A DNA stretch of 64,000 nt from Euryarchaeota archaeon UBA182. Its GTDB lineage: Archaea > Thermoplasmatota > Poseidoniia > Poseidoniales > Thalassarchaeaceae. Shown piece after piece: positions 42,611 to 54,300 of the stretch. The stretch is taken from positions 35,094-99,093 of the forward strand of contig DAGH01000002.1 of assembly GCA_002495675.1 (NCBI GenBank), in the 5' to 3' direction. The position numbers were made by a program, and so were the translations under genes. Position 1 is the first letter of the stretch, and each line of letters starts with the position of its first letter. The notes beneath the pieces were generated by a model that saw only the letters and a list, made by a program, of their open reading frames with translations, was not told the origin of the DNA and made no database searches.

Positions 42611-43570
42611 TTAAGTTAGAGGTCCACGGTTTATTTCAAGCTCAAACCGAAGCCATCGATCTTTCAATTCGTCATCGCTATTCCCGTAAGCAAGAGAGGG
42701 GGGCAATAAGGTGACATGGGATGTCCCGGAACTTATCCCCGGCAGAAGCCCTCTGTCGCTGTCAATATCCAACCCTATTGCAGACCAACCGAATCCCTCG
42801 ATCCATGCCGGATCGTCTCCTGCTGTGACAAGAAGGTCGCCCTCATCCAGTTGCTCATCTGTGTCAGCATCCCAGACCCTGTAATTTACCTCAATTTGGT
42901 CTCCATCTTCTACATGAATGTCCCTTGGCTGCGCACCCGCATACACGGTTAGATCCAGAATTACTTGGGCCTCCATTACCTGAAGATGAGACACGATAAT
43001 CTGGACATTGTGCTCAGTGACTTCCTCAATTAATTCGAGCTCTAGTACTACAGAGTCATTCGCCTCTAAGTCAGTCATCGTGAGATCCGGCTCACCACCT
43101 TCTCCGAAAACGATCGAGCCCCCGATAATCTCGAGAACAAGGTCGAGGGACTGACTGCCTCTATTGTGGATTGCCAGCGAGGCCCTATCGCCTTCTCCTT
43201 GGTGCTCCCAATCACAGCGCACTTCTCCCGGCAGAAGGAAGAGGTCATCTTGTTCAGACAGAACGTCTGGCCAACTCCAATCGTCTTGCCTTGGATCGCA
43301 GGTATCGTACAGGAGAATAGCCTCCCAATACCACCTCTCCGATTCAGGGTCCTGAATCAATGACCTGTCAGTAGCATCAAAAGCGTCTTGATTCATATCG
43401 AGAAATTTCCAAGCACTGTACCCGACAATCAATGTTGAGATGAATATGAGCGCTATCATTGACAAAGAAAGCAAAATGGCAGCTCTTGGTATGGCCATTC
43501 TGTTGATCCCGAGAGGAACCGTGGGATGCTCGATTTCCTCGGCTGTGTCCGAGATCCAAGGGCCTGTCAC
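42611..43570 (-). CDS. Membrane-anchored protein with C-terminal FKBP-type domain
   Basis: A 319-residue protein with one membrane helix at about 27-52 (AAILLSLSMIALIFISTLIVGY), an extracellular middle domain of beta character, and an FKBP-like end at about 215-319: DGDQIEVNYRVWDADTDEQLDEG, then LPPSLAYGNSDDELKDRWLRFELEI. Those match FKBP peptidyl-prolyl isomerase patterns (vxlPpxlAYG...lxfxlEl). It likely helps fold exported proteins outside the membrane. It follows the 1207-residue membrane gene on the same strand. Confidence 0.78.
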   Translation of the reverse strand: MTGPWISDTAEEIEHPTVPLGINRMAIPRAAILLSLSMIALIFISTLIVGYSAWKFLDMNQDAFDATDRSLIQDPESERWYWEAILLYDTCDPRQDDWSWPDVLSEQDDLFLLPGEVRCDWEHQGEGDRASLAIHNRGSQSLDLVLEIIGGSIVFGEGGEPDLTMTDLEANDSVVLELELIEEVTEHNVQIIVSHLQVMEAQVILDLTVYAGAQPRDIHVEDGDQIEVNYRVWDADTDEQLDEGDLLVTAGDDPAWIEGFGWSAIGLDIDSDRGLLPGISSGTSHVTLLPPSLAYGNSDDELKDRWLRFELEINRGPLT

Positions 43571-43622
43571 AGGACTATGAAGACATCCGCTGCAATCAAC
43601 ATTCGCCCGAAGTGATTACTAA

Positions 43623-46600
43623 TTAATCGATTTCGAGCAAATCCATGTTCCTCTGGCTGAGCCACAGAACTATTGCCAATTCCGCCGAGAGGAAGATTGT
43701 CAATATCAGTAGCCAAGTGCCGCTCATCGAAGATAGCCAGATCATTATTCCGATAATCATTGCAATTGATAAGTCGATCAAACCTGTGATCCGCAACCCC
43801 CTCCTGAGTCTTGTGACGCCTTGTGTCCATGTGATGGAGGATATGGCAATCAAGGCAATTACTCCGATTTCGAGGTTGAAGATGAAGAAGGATGCCGCTA
43901 CAAGCAATATGTGAGTATTTTGAACTGATACGACGCTCCACCTGTCTAGATCGACAAATGCCCCAAAGAAGAGTATGGCTGAGAATAACGCTAACTCGAC
44001 GATAACGATGGCATCTCCAACTAAAGTTGTGAACGGGAGCACCGGTTCGATTGACAAGAACGATATGGGCAAAAGCAAGGATATTATCCCCGCTTCCTTT
44101 TCCCTCTTCCCACGCACAGAGCTTGCGACCCCCCTGATTACCGCGATCAGGCCAGCTGGGCCCCATGACAAGAGCAGGACAGAGGAAGCGAAACCAACCT
44201 CACTCATTCCGCTTCTGGCCCTCTCGGCCGGACTTCTGTAGTCCACTATCACGTCCATCAAAATCGATAGAAGGAGTACAGTTTCAAGCATCAAGAAGGG
44301 ATATGTCCAAGATACGAGCGATCCATCGAAAGGGTCAACACTGAGGGGGGCTGGAAGGGACCCAATCATCGCAAAACCCGCTAACCTAGTCGCGGCTAGC
44401 GGGAATACTATCCAATTTATCAGAGATCTCTTCGAATCAACTCCCCTCTCCCCGTTCGCCAGACTTGCTGCGCCCAGAACAATCACGATTGCGATAGCCA
44501 TCCCGAAGTCTAGTAGGTCATTTACTGACGATGCTGGGTTAAGATGACCAAAGACAACCGCGGAACACACCCCAATTACTGCGATTGAATGCGTCACATC
44601 TGAACCAAGAGCACTGGCAACTCGTACCTCTATCCGGCGAGACCTCAAGCCCTCTAAGGCCACGATAGTGGCTAAGAATGCACCAATCGCTAGGATCAAC
44701 AGAGGCTCCGGACCAAGGATCAGTGAATAGAGTCCCAATGCGGCTGAGCTTATGACGATAACAACAATCGCTAGGACAGGGTAATGTCGAACCTCATTAA
44801 TGTAGGCCTCACCAATATTCCCCGAACTACTCATCATTTTGCTTCTCTCAGCAATTGGCAGGTGGACGCTATGCTGGTGACCCTTCTCCTCGAATTCATT
44901 CACCTCGTGCGTACGCCTTGATTTCTCAGTTGATGAACGCAACTCTCTGAGTATCTCGCCCCTGGTCACAAACCACACTGAAGTAAAGGCAAAAAGGACG
45001 ACTGAGAGCCAAATCATTTCCCTCCTACCATCTAAGATGGACAGCACGAAGACCATAGTTGAATGAGAAATTAAGACTGTCGACAGAGGGAGTATCTTCA
45101 CTTGTGATCTAGTTCTGAGTGCCCCTACAAACACTGAAGCCCCCATGATGGCCACCACGCATTGCACGGGATCCGGAAGCCATGGTATCGTCGAACTGAA
45201 GCCATTTCCAACTACAGGGAATAATGTCAAAACGGGTCCAGATTGTACAACCATCACCAACCAATCCTCTTCTGGATTCCAATTTCCAACCATAAGAGGG
45301 ATGAATAACGAGATCCCAACTACGAGGATAATAATTGAAGCATCTCCACCAACCCATTGGAGGAGAACTCCCCCAATCCCGATCGTGATTGGTATGAGAG
45401 TGGTCGATGGGATGCGGATTCCAGTTATGGAAGAAATCGAGTGTACACACGATATCACAGCAAAAACAAGAGCAGCTTCTATTGCGCCGATCTGTCCGCT
45501 CAAAGATAAGACAACACTGCTGACTAAAGGTATCCACAAAGCTAGATTCCAGAGGTTGAAGATTTCCGTTTGCTTGATCGTCGCAGTCATCTCCGAGGTC
45601 CCTGCTAACCCAGAGGACACGTTCAACGAGGCTTCCTTGAATGAGGAGCAGACCCATGCCCCGCAGATTGAACTCAGAGCGAGGTAGAACACGAATACAT
45701 CAGCACCAATTTCTAGTGAATAGGATCCACCGGTCCCATCATTCCCATTCCGCAGCGAGATAGTTTCTATGATTTCGTAGATTGCCACCATGATGGTCGG
45801 CCATAACCACGGAGTCAGAACTGCCACCCCTGCGAGGGAGGCAGATTTCCTCCTGATGGACAGCAATCCTCCTGCGATATGTATCAGTGAAAGAGCACTG
45901 ATCAAGAATAACATCCGATATTCCGTCGATTCGTCTAGTGGAGTGACAACTAGGACCAACAATGTCAATCCTATTGAACCAGTCCAGAGAACAGTGTCAC
46001 TTACTATTCCTTGGTATTTTGCGAGCAAGAAAAACAATGACGCACCACCACCAATGGAAAACACCCAGTAGGAATCCAAAACAGCATTCATGATCCCAGA
46101 TTCGAAGAGTATCGTGACAACTGAAAGAAGGAGTATTGATGCCCCTGCCGTCATGAAAACTTCACGTTTTGGAGAACCTCTCACAACTAAGTAGGACGGA
46201 AAATAACACAATGAAAGAAGAACAATTATGGCAAAAGCGAATGATATGTCTTGTCGAATTGACCCAATTGTCAAGAAGGCGCCAGTCAACGACAGAACCA
46301 CAGAAACCCCCCAAAGCCCAGGTTTGCCGACTCCAAGAATCTCCAGTGCCTCAGAAAACCAATTTTTTGACTTTGCAAACTTAGTTGCTACATACGCATT
46401 GGCCATGTTGACCGATGTGATGGCGATGAATAACTTCAGGGGATGTTGCAAGCCAACAACAGTCAGTGAACCCAAGTCAAAACCCCCGGTAATGACGTGC
46501 ATCCCAAACCAAATGTTGGATGAGACTATGCCGAGTGAAGCGAGATTACCTGAGGATCTGTGAATCGCTATTGAGTGAAGAAGAAATACCGAAACGATCA

Positions 46601-47246
46601 GCATCAGTATGACCCCATCTTCACCAGCAACGGAACCCGTTGTCGATCCTACAGCCAGCAGGACTAATGTGGCCTGAGCTGCGATCGCGTCACTGTTGTA
46701 TCTGTAGGACAAGAAGATGTTGAACAGAACCAAGACAACCAGAACTACGCCAACACCTGCGATGCTGAGAGGCAAGATCTCTCCTAGGCTCCAGTTATTC
46801 AATTCTAGCGAGGCACCATAAAGGATCTTCATGGAGATTATGACCCAAGCGACACCCAGTAGATTGAGATCCGGATCCTTTATCCATCTCTCTCCGAGAA
46901 ACAGTCCAAAAATAGACAAAACAAGGAGTATCGGTATAGCGATCTCTGCCTCAAATTCAACTCCGATGAGCAGACTCATCAGACTGTAGGCCACGACCAT
47001 CACCGAAAGTAGAACCCAGTTTGCTCTTCGTTCCGATTTTTCAACGGGTTTCATGGACGTTGGCCCCACACCCCCCCCACCCTCAACGAAGATCTCATGC
47101 ACGGTTCCTATTGCTTCGTCATGATCCCTTTCCGGACTATCTGAAACATCTTTGGCAACCGGAAAATTGAGTTCGCTTCGAAGTTCGAGCACTCCCTCGG
47201 AAGCAAATTTTTTTTCTCGAAGGACAGCATCCCCATCCTTCCGCAT
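43623..47246 (-). CDS. Very large polytopic membrane protein, unknown
   Basis: A 1207-residue protein composed almost wholly of hydrophobic spans, by eye more than thirty. The first 85 residues are charged and cytosolic-looking, with GEVEGGGGVGP-like and SERRAN stretches. A hydrophilic break at about 765-825 (RSSTEKSRRTHEVNEFEEK) divides it into two membrane halves. There are no transporter motifs, ATP-binding motifs or conserved charged pairs that I can name. It is divergent from pckA and upstream of the FKBP gene on the same strand. Function unknown; it may be an assembly or lipid-handling platform. Confidence 0.85.
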   Translation of the reverse strand: MRKDGDAVLREKKFASEGVLELRSELNFPVAKDVSDSPERDHDEAIGTVHEIFVEGGGGVGPTSMKPVEKSERRANWVLLSVMVVAYSLMSLLIGVEFEAEIAIPILLVLSIFGLFLGERWIKDPDLNLLGVAWVIISMKILYGASLELNNWSLGEILPLSIAGVGVVLVVLVLFNIFLSYRYNSDAIAAQATLVLLAVGSTTGSVAGEDGVILMLIVSVFLLHSIAIHRSSGNLASLGIVSSNIWFGMHVITGGFDLGSLTVVGLQHPLKLFIAITSVNMANAYVATKFAKSKNWFSEALEILGVGKPGLWGVSVVLSLTGAFLTIGSIRQDISFAFAIIVLLSLCYFPSYLVVRGSPKREVFMTAGASILLLSVVTILFESGIMNAVLDSYWVFSIGGGASLFFLLAKYQGIVSDTVLWTGSIGLTLLVLVVTPLDESTEYRMLFLISALSLIHIAGGLLSIRRKSASLAGVAVLTPWLWPTIMVAIYEIIETISLRNGNDGTGGSYSLEIGADVFVFYLALSSICGAWVCSSFKEASLNVSSGLAGTSEMTATIKQTEIFNLWNLALWIPLVSSVVLSLSGQIGAIEAALVFAVISCVHSISSITGIRIPSTTLIPITIGIGGVLLQWVGGDASIIILVVGISLFIPLMVGNWNPEEDWLVMVVQSGPVLTLFPVVGNGFSSTIPWLPDPVQCVVAIMGASVFVGALRTRSQVKILPLSTVLISHSTMVFVLSILDGRREMIWLSVVLFAFTSVWFVTRGEILRELRSSTEKSRRTHEVNEFEEKGHQHSVHLPIAERSKMMSSSGNIGEAYINEVRHYPVLAIVVIVISSAALGLYSLILGPEPLLILAIGAFLATIVALEGLRSRRIEVRVASALGSDVTHSIAVIGVCSAVVFGHLNPASSVNDLLDFGMAIAIVIVLGAASLANGERGVDSKRSLINWIVFPLAATRLAGFAMIGSLPAPLSVDPFDGSLVSWTYPFLMLETVLLLSILMDVIVDYRSPAERARSGMSEVGFASSVLLLSWGPAGLIAVIRGVASSVRGKREKEAGIISLLLPISFLSIEPVLPFTTLVGDAIVIVELALFSAILFFGAFVDLDRWSVVSVQNTHILLVAASFFIFNLEIGVIALIAISSITWTQGVTRLRRGLRITGLIDLSIAMIIGIMIWLSSMSGTWLLILTIFLSAELAIVLWLSQRNMDLLEID

Positions 47247-47345
47247 AATTTAGCCCTGATTGGACACAAAGATGAATCAATCGCTACCATCGAAGATTAT
47301 AGACTCATCACAATCTTTCATATTCCGCCTTCAATTCGCAACTAC

Positions 47346-48974
47346 ATGGGTGAGCAGACGCCGTCCAACTCAGCAACTGTTTTTGCTACGGCCCTCGGGT
47401 CCCACGGCTTAGATCCAACTGGCTCCGTCTTCTGGAATTTAAGTGGCAAGGAACTCAGGGATATTGCGGTTGAAAGGGGTGAGGCGACAAGGACAGCAGA
47501 CGGCGCGTTGCTTGCAACCACCGGCAATCGTACTGGAAGATCGCCTAATGACCGATTCATCGTGAACGAACCCGGCCTAGCGTCAGATGTCCATTGGAGC
47601 AAGGTCAATCGTCCAATCTCACCAGCGGTATTCGACCATCTACTCAAGGCCACACAAAAGCACTTGAATTCCGCAACCACACTGTTCGTCAAGGATATGC
47701 ATTGTGGTGCGGACCCAGTACATACAATGCCTGTCAGACTGGTGAGTGAGAGCGCTTGGCATTCTGCTTTCATGCACAACATGTTCATACGCTCTCATCG
47801 AGACTCCCTTTCGACCCATGTTCCAGAGTTCACGATACTACATGCACCTACAATGACAGTGGACCCGAGAGAATATGGCGTCAATTCCGAGGTTTTCGTT
47901 GTAATTTCACTATCAAGGGGACTCGTATTGATCGGAGGAACAAGATACGCAGGAGAGATAAAAAAATCCATTTTTACTATCATGAACCACATCCTACCTT
48001 CTCGCGGTCTTCTACCGATGCACTGCTCTGCAAATACATCTGGTGACGAATCCGCCTTGTTTTTCGGACTTTCAGGTACTGGAAAGACCACACTTTCTGC
48101 AGACCCGGGAAGGGAATTGGTGGGCGATGACGAGCACGGATGGTCAGATCAGGGAATATTCAATTTCGAGGGTGGTTGTTACGCTAAGATGATCGGCTTG
48201 TCCGAGGAAGACGAGCCAGCCATCTATGCTACCACAAAAATGGAATCCACAATTCTTGAGAATGTCATTCTAGACGCTGATGGGATACCCAACTTCCATG
48301 ACTCAACACTTACTCAGAACACTAGGGCTTCATACCCAATAGATTCGATAGAGAATCGAACAGAGTATTCAACAGCAGGACACCCCAAGAATGTCGTATT
48401 CCTCACCTGTGACGCCTTCGGGGTACTGCCCCCAATATCGAGACTTTCCCCAGAACAGGCTGCGTATCATTTTATTTCTGGCTATACCGCCAAGGTTGCT
48501 GGTACCGAGGTTGGAGTGACTGAACCTATGGCAACATTCTCAGCTTGCTTCGGGGCTCCGTTTATGCCTCGTCACCCAAGCGAATATGCAAATCTCCTAA
48601 GCAAAAAGATTGCAGATCATAATGCGTCGTGCTGGCTTATCAACACAGGATGGATCGCAGGAGGCTACGGAGAAAGCAGTCGAATCAGGATTAACTGGAC
48701 ACGGGCCTTGTTGAACGCCGCCCTCTCTGGCGACCTGAACGACGTTGTATATGTCACGGACGATAGATTCGGATTCAAGATCCCCGTGACCTGTGATGGC
48801 GTACCATCTGAGATTCTTCAACCACGCGCAACCTGGTCAGATGTTAAACGATACGATAACGTTGCCAACGTGCTTGTTCAAATGTTCAATGAGAACTTCG
48901 AGAGTTTCGCAGACGGTTGTTCTGATGAAGTGAAAGCTGCCGCACCTAGGCTTTACGAGAGTCAAAGCCTCTGA
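47346..48974 (+). CDS. pckA: Phosphoenolpyruvate carboxykinase (ATP)
   Basis: Converts oxaloacetate and ATP to PEP, CO2 and ADP, the first step of gluconeogenesis. The 542-residue protein has RTGRSPNDRFIV, the P-loop GLSGTGKTTLSADP at about 241-254, GDDEHGWSDQGIFNFEGGCYAK and the metal and substrate residues around it. This is the ATP-using type of bacteria, plants and yeast, not the GTP type. Its 3' end overlaps the convergent maeB by 13 bases, so the two genes that feed and drain the PEP/pyruvate-C4 node lie tail to tail. Confidence 0.96.
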   Translation: MGEQTPSNSATVFATALGSHGLDPTGSVFWNLSGKELRDIAVERGEATRTADGALLATTGNRTGRSPNDRFIVNEPGLASDVHWSKVNRPISPAVFDHLLKATQKHLNSATTLFVKDMHCGADPVHTMPVRLVSESAWHSAFMHNMFIRSHRDSLSTHVPEFTILHAPTMTVDPREYGVNSEVFVVISLSRGLVLIGGTRYAGEIKKSIFTIMNHILPSRGLLPMHCSANTSGDESALFFGLSGTGKTTLSADPGRELVGDDEHGWSDQGIFNFEGGCYAKMIGLSEEDEPAIYATTKMESTILENVILDADGIPNFHDSTLTQNTRASYPIDSIENRTEYSTAGHPKNVVFLTCDAFGVLPPISRLSPEQAAYHFISGYTAKVAGTEVGVTEPMATFSACFGAPFMPRHPSEYANLLSKKIADHNASCWLINTGWIAGGYGESSRIRINWTRALLNAALSGDLNDVVYVTDDRFGFKIPVTCDGVPSEILQPRATWSDVKRYDNVANVLVQMFNENFESFADGCSDEVKAAAPRLYESQSL

Positions 48975-51244
48975 GTAGCCATTCTCTGTGCGTCAACCGA
49001 GCATATCGCAGCCATATGAACCACTTCTCTCACACTATCCCCACGTTGTAGGACATGAGCTGGCCGGGCTAATCCATCGAGAATCGGCCCGGTCATTTCT
49101 GCCCCTGCTAACCTTTGCAATAGTTTGTAGGCTATGTTGGCGGACTCTAGGCTTGGACAGATTAGTACATTCGCCGGCCCTTCAAACGTCATGAAGGGGA
49201 AATCTTCCTGTTGTTCGGGAACCAAAGCAGTGTCTGCCTGCATGGGCCCGTCAATGATGATGTCCGGATCTATTTCTCTTGCCATCATTATCGACTCCTC
49301 TATCCTAGTGGTCCTGAGCTCTCCACTGGAACCAAAATTAGAGAAGGAAAGCATGGCGACCTTGGGCTTCAAACCGAATCGTCTGGCGACTCGGGCCGTC
49401 CTTACGGCAATCTCCGCGAGCGTATGAGCATCGGGGTGTATGTTGATTGTTGCATCTGCGATGAACATCACTTGGCCCCCTACCGTCATCATGTATGATC
49501 CGACCACACGATGCGCGTCCTCCGAGGTTCCAATTATCTTCAGGCAAGGTTTAACGATATCTGGATAATTATGACTTACTCCACCCAGATAACCGTCAGC
49601 ATCCCCCTTCCTCACCATCATCGGGGCGAACCATGTCGATTGCTTGAGAAGTTCTACAGCATCCAGTTTACTTATACCTCTGCGTCCACGGATTTCATGC
49701 AGTTCCTCAGCATACACCCCCCTTCTTCTGGAGTCATACCTTGGATCAATTATTTCACAATCAAACTCCAGTGCTAAGTCATTGATTGCAGCTTTGATTC
49801 TTCGTACCTGTCCCAGTAGTATTGGCTTGCATATTCCTTCCCTCGCACAGTGTGCTGCTGCCTTGATTATTGTGGGGTCTTCGCCCTCGGAGAATACAAT
49901 CCTCTGAGGGTTGGAAATCGCTCTGTTAATCACCGATCGCATGACTGATCGTGTTAGTCCTAGCCTGCTTTCCAACTCCTCCCGGTATTTTTTCACATCG
50001 AAAGAATCTGCATCAATTCGTGCTACGCCTTCATTCACCGCAGCCTCCGCAACCGCTGAGGCCTCCCAAATCAAAACTCTGGCATCGAATGGTTTTGGGA
50101 TGAGATAATCAGGGCCATATTGTATCCTAACACCGTCATAGGCTTCTACCACGTCATCGGGGACCGTTTCCTTTGCCAGTCTCGCCAAGGCCATGGTAGC
50201 TGCCATCTTCATGTTCTCAGTAATGCTCGTTGCCCTTACATCCAATGCTCCCCGGAAAATGTAGGGGAAACCTAGGACATTGTTGATCTGATTCGGATAA
50301 TCGCTCCTTCCTGTGGCGATCACTGCATCGCTTCTGACAGCTCTGACTTCTTCCGGAAGGATTTCTGGATCTGGATTTGCCAATGCGAATATTAGCGGCC
50401 TGTTCGCCATAGAGGCAACCATTTCCCCATCGACGATTCCGCCCTTTGACAACCCTAGGAAAACGTCAGCATCTCTCATTAAATCAGCCAAGGTACTCTC
50501 TGGTCTTTCCTGTGCGAACTCCATTTTGTATTGGTTCAACTCGCCTTTTTCACCTCTCGACTTGGTCAGGAGTCCCTTTGAGTCGCACATGAGTATCCGA
50601 CTCCTGTCAACTCCCAGTTGAACGTAATGTCTTGCACAGGATATCGCGGATGCCCCCGCGCCGGATATTACGACCGTTATCTCACCAATATTCTTGTCAA
50701 CAACATCCAATCCGTTGATTAATGCTGCACCGCTGATTATAGCCGTTCCGTGCTGATCGTCATGCATGACCGGAATATCAAGCTCCTCTTTCAGGCGCCT
50801 CTCGATCTCAAAGCATTCAGGGGCCTTGATGTCTTCGAGATTAATCCCGCCGAACGTGGGTGAAATTGCCTTTACTGCTTCAACAAAACCCTCAACTTCA
50901 GTGCGATCCACTTCTATGTCGAATACATCAATGTCCGCGAAGGATTTGAACAGAAGTGCTTTGCCTTCCATTACTGGCTTGCTAGCCAATGTGCCGATGT
51001 CCCCAAGGCCCAAAACTGCGGTTCCGTTGCTGACCACACCAACTAGGTTCCCTTTGGAGGTGTATGAAAAGGCAAGGTCCCGATCTTTTTCAATTTCCAA
51101 ACATGGGTATGCTACCCCGGGAGAGTATGCAAGCGACAACTCGTGCGCAGTCGAATGTGGTTTTGTCGGTTTTGTTGCCATCTTCCCAGGCTTCGGAAAT
51201 TTGTGATAATCCAATGCCTCCTTCCGCAAACGATCGTCCACCAT
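48962..51244 (-). CDS. maeB: NADP-type malic enzyme with C-terminal phosphotransacetylase-like domain
   Basis: Decarboxylates malate to pyruvate. At 760 residues it matches the MaeB length. Residues 1 to about 425 are the malic enzyme part ([47 protein letters not shown]). The rest is the PTA-like domain (for example [19 protein letters not shown] and [21 protein letters not shown]), which in this family is regulatory, not catalytic. ATG 51244 is chosen because MaeB proteins begin MDDxLxxxALDYH-like; in-frame codons back to 51307 would add 21 residues. Convergent with pckA. Confidence 0.94.
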   Translation of the reverse strand: MVDDRLRKEALDYHKFPKPGKMATKPTKPHSTAHELSLAYSPGVAYPCLEIEKDRDLAFSYTSKGNLVGVVSNGTAVLGLGDIGTLASKPVMEGKALLFKSFADIDVFDIEVDRTEVEGFVEAVKAISPTFGGINLEDIKAPECFEIERRLKEELDIPVMHDDQHGTAIISGAALINGLDVVDKNIGEITVVISGAGASAISCARHYVQLGVDRSRILMCDSKGLLTKSRGEKGELNQYKMEFAQERPESTLADLMRDADVFLGLSKGGIVDGEMVASMANRPLIFALANPDPEILPEEVRAVRSDAVIATGRSDYPNQINNVLGFPYIFRGALDVRATSITENMKMAATMALARLAKETVPDDVVEAYDGVRIQYGPDYLIPKPFDARVLIWEASAVAEAAVNEGVARIDADSFDVKKYREELESRLGLTRSVMRSVINRAISNPQRIVFSEGEDPTIIKAAAHCAREGICKPILLGQVRRIKAAINDLALEFDCEIIDPRYDSRRRGVYAEELHEIRGRRGISKLDAVELLKQSTWFAPMMVRKGDADGYLGGVSHNYPDIVKPCLKIIGTSEDAHRVVGSYMMTVGGQVMFIADATINIHPDAHTLAEIAVRTARVARRFGLKPKVAMLSFSNFGSSGELRTTRIEESIMMAREIDPDIIIDGPMQADTALVPEQQEDFPFMTFEGPANVLICPSLESANIAYKLLQRLAGAEMTGPILDGLARPAHVLQRGDSVREVVHMAAICSVDAQRMATQRL

Positions 51245-51373
51245 GCCTACCCACCGTCTAAGACCCGATGACTTCATCGCTATGATGCTATCCTTTACTT
51301 TATTCACTTAGACAATGGAATCAGTTTGCACGCATTGTAACGAACATCAACACATCTTCTTAATTATAGGATC

Positions 51374-54300
51374 ATGAAAGCCAGAGGTTCAATGAGGGGG
51401 GCCCAAGTCCACTTTTCCAGACACAGGAGCCCCCCTGTGTATGCGATTGCAATCGTCTTGTTGATGATATCAATGCCATGGTCCACAACAGTAGATTTCC
51501 GTGAAGAGCCTGCTAAATTTCAGTCGAGCAACACTAATTGGGGAGCATCCGGTAGCGTAGACACCGGCTGGTTGACCGTGGGTTCGGAATCAACTGGGTC
51601 GTCCACAACCATAGTACAACACCCTCCCGGAGCATCCATTGAAAACATGACTTTTGAGATCGGAGTCAATGGTTCTTTGGGAATTTGTGCCCAAGACCCC
51701 ATACTAACCTTAGTTGATGCTAATCAGGAAATTTTTGATGGAACCGGAATTGGTGGATTTGGATGCAAACAGGGCTACTCGCCTGATGATGTGCTTGATG
51801 GCTATTTAGACCCATATTCGAACTCTCAAGTCGGTTTGTTACTCCCCACCGGAGCCACGCTGACTGATATGGTAATTGAAGCAATGCGTCCAGCCTCGCC
51901 CAGGCTATCCCCATCATTACCCAACCTTGTTGTCCACGACCTGGGCCATGATACTTCCTCGGGTAGGACTTTCATACTTGCTGACGATGATCTCCTTGTA
52001 ATTGATGAAACTGTCTCAAATCCAATAGTACATGTTGAGTCCATATCGGCAACTGAGATACAGGTGATTCAGTCGGAGGACCTTCTTGTTGCGCTGTCAA
52101 CTGACGGGAGTGTACACTACTATAGATTGAGTAATCTGGAATACCTATCATCGCATTTTTTGAACGATACCAATGGTCGCCCTGCAAACTTCGAATGGCA
52201 GGAGAACAAACCCGCAAGTTTGTTCTTGGATTCAGAAAACAGAACGTGGATATCGAATGGCTGCCACATCCTCTGGAGGGATTCAAATGCCTCACTTGAG
52301 TCATACCATTTCGATGACGTCTGTACAGGCTCAAACGATGCAATAATATCCACCATATACGCAACAGGAAACAAACTTCTGGCAGGGACTACCGGAACTG
52401 GATTTGTGATGATTGACACAAGCAATGATGCTAATTCAACAATGGTACTTTCAAATGCAAGCTTCTTCTCTCCAACCACTTCTCCATCAGTTGTTTCCTA
52501 CAGTGTGACCTCAATTGAGATTCTCGATGATCAAATACTTGTTTCGGGGGAGGGTGGAGTAGATCGATTTCACATTCCCTCCGATGCATGGTTGAGTCCA
52601 TGGACGACTTCAAATTGGCTCGATTCCAACGACGTTCTGAAAGTAATCACATTGGAGAATTATGCTTATGTTGTGACACTTTCTAAAATTCACAGGTACG
52701 ATTCGACCGTTCTTGCCTTCACAGGGGCCATAACGTCAAATCAGGCCAATCTCACAGAATTTGACAGAGTCTTCTCTTGGCCGACTGCAAACCAAGGAAT
52801 CGCTGCTTCTGACGGCGCAGGATCCCTTGCCAAGATAGTTGACATGATTGCTATCGAGCCTCTAGTTTTAGCCAGCGGGCCAGCAATACTCGAACCACAG
52901 GTCGTTTCGGTGGTTAATGCCCCATCTGGAAAACAGGCTTGGGTTGCGTCTGGCAGTGAAATTGATAGATTTGACGAAGAATCCAAGAGGTGGCTTGGGG
53001 TAATAGACTATTCAAACGATGGTATCGATTCGGAAATTACTGACGTGATTCAGATTGATGCTCAAATGGTAATAGCATCAACATCGGGTCACGGAATCAT
53101 CCAGATTGACCCAACAGATGGAGCACTCATTGGCACAGTGTCCGGATCTGATGTCGCAGCAATAGACACTCTGGGATATGATGCCTCCACAGGCAAAGTA
53201 TTCGTATTGATGCCTGAATACGGAATAGCGATAGGGAACACAAGTGATTTGGCCGATTATTCGTTTTTCGATGAGGATTCTGGACTCGACTCTTTGGAAT
53301 TTACCTCCATGGCCTACAGATCAGACATCCTGTACATTGGTACCACCGACGCCGGTGTTATGCGCATCGAGGTCTCAAGTGAGGTAGTGCTATCCTCATG
53401 GAGATCGCTGGGTATAGATGACGTAGATGAGGCTCCGATAGAATATGTAGATGGTGATGATAGAATTCTCGTCGGCCTGAAAGGGTTTGGCATCATCATC
53501 CTCGACCGCTTCACAGGCGAGGTATTGCATGTTTGGGATGAGGCCGATGGAACTCTCCCTGACAATGATATTAATGATATCTACTCCGATATTAATGGGA
53601 ACATAATCATATCATCTGAGGGCCCCTCTTTTTGGAACCCAGGCATAGCCGCTATGTGGGATGGAGCGGATTACTTCCAACCAACATGGACATCGTTCCC
53701 CACGAGCATACCCGGCCCTAATAATGATCCTTACCAGTTCTTCGAGGCAACTAGCAATGTCGATGGAATCTACATGGGCACAAACAGGGGGGCATGCATG
53801 TGGGATTGGTCACTGAACGGGCCAGACTGTTGGTCCTCCGCAGACGGACTTCCCTCGCGCTTCGTAAATACCGTTGCGATCCTAGAGCCAAATCGACTCT
53901 ATGCCGGAACCTCAGAGGGGGTGGGAATCATCGACACATCCACTGGTACGGTTGTTGATGTATGGACAGCAGCGGCGGATTCTGATCAAACCGACGTTGT
54001 TGTCATAGATTCCGTCGTCTACCTTGGGGTTGAAGGGATTGGTATTGCGAGATACGACCTCAACACACAAGAATGGCTAGCCACATGGGATGGAAACAGC
54101 GGCCTTATCGATAACGATCTCATAACCCTCCTAAAAGTAGGCGAAGCTCCGGGAACTATCTGGGCCGGCGGTTATTTTGGCTTGGTCAACATAAATACCA
54201 CCAACGAGCAACTAAATCTTGATTGGAATCTAGGGCCCAACTCCGGTGGGCCCACGCTTCCCTACGAACCCCCATTGGACGTAATCGTCCACGATGGGAT

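Noticed and set aside
43567..44166. 199-codon minus-strand frame within the 1207-residue gene
   Set aside because: Out-of-frame shadow; the long frame is hydrophobic with consistent spans and the shadow is not.
45109..45687. Long frames on both strands (182 and 180 codons)
   Set aside because: Both overlap the 1207-residue gene in other frames and show no plausible protein.
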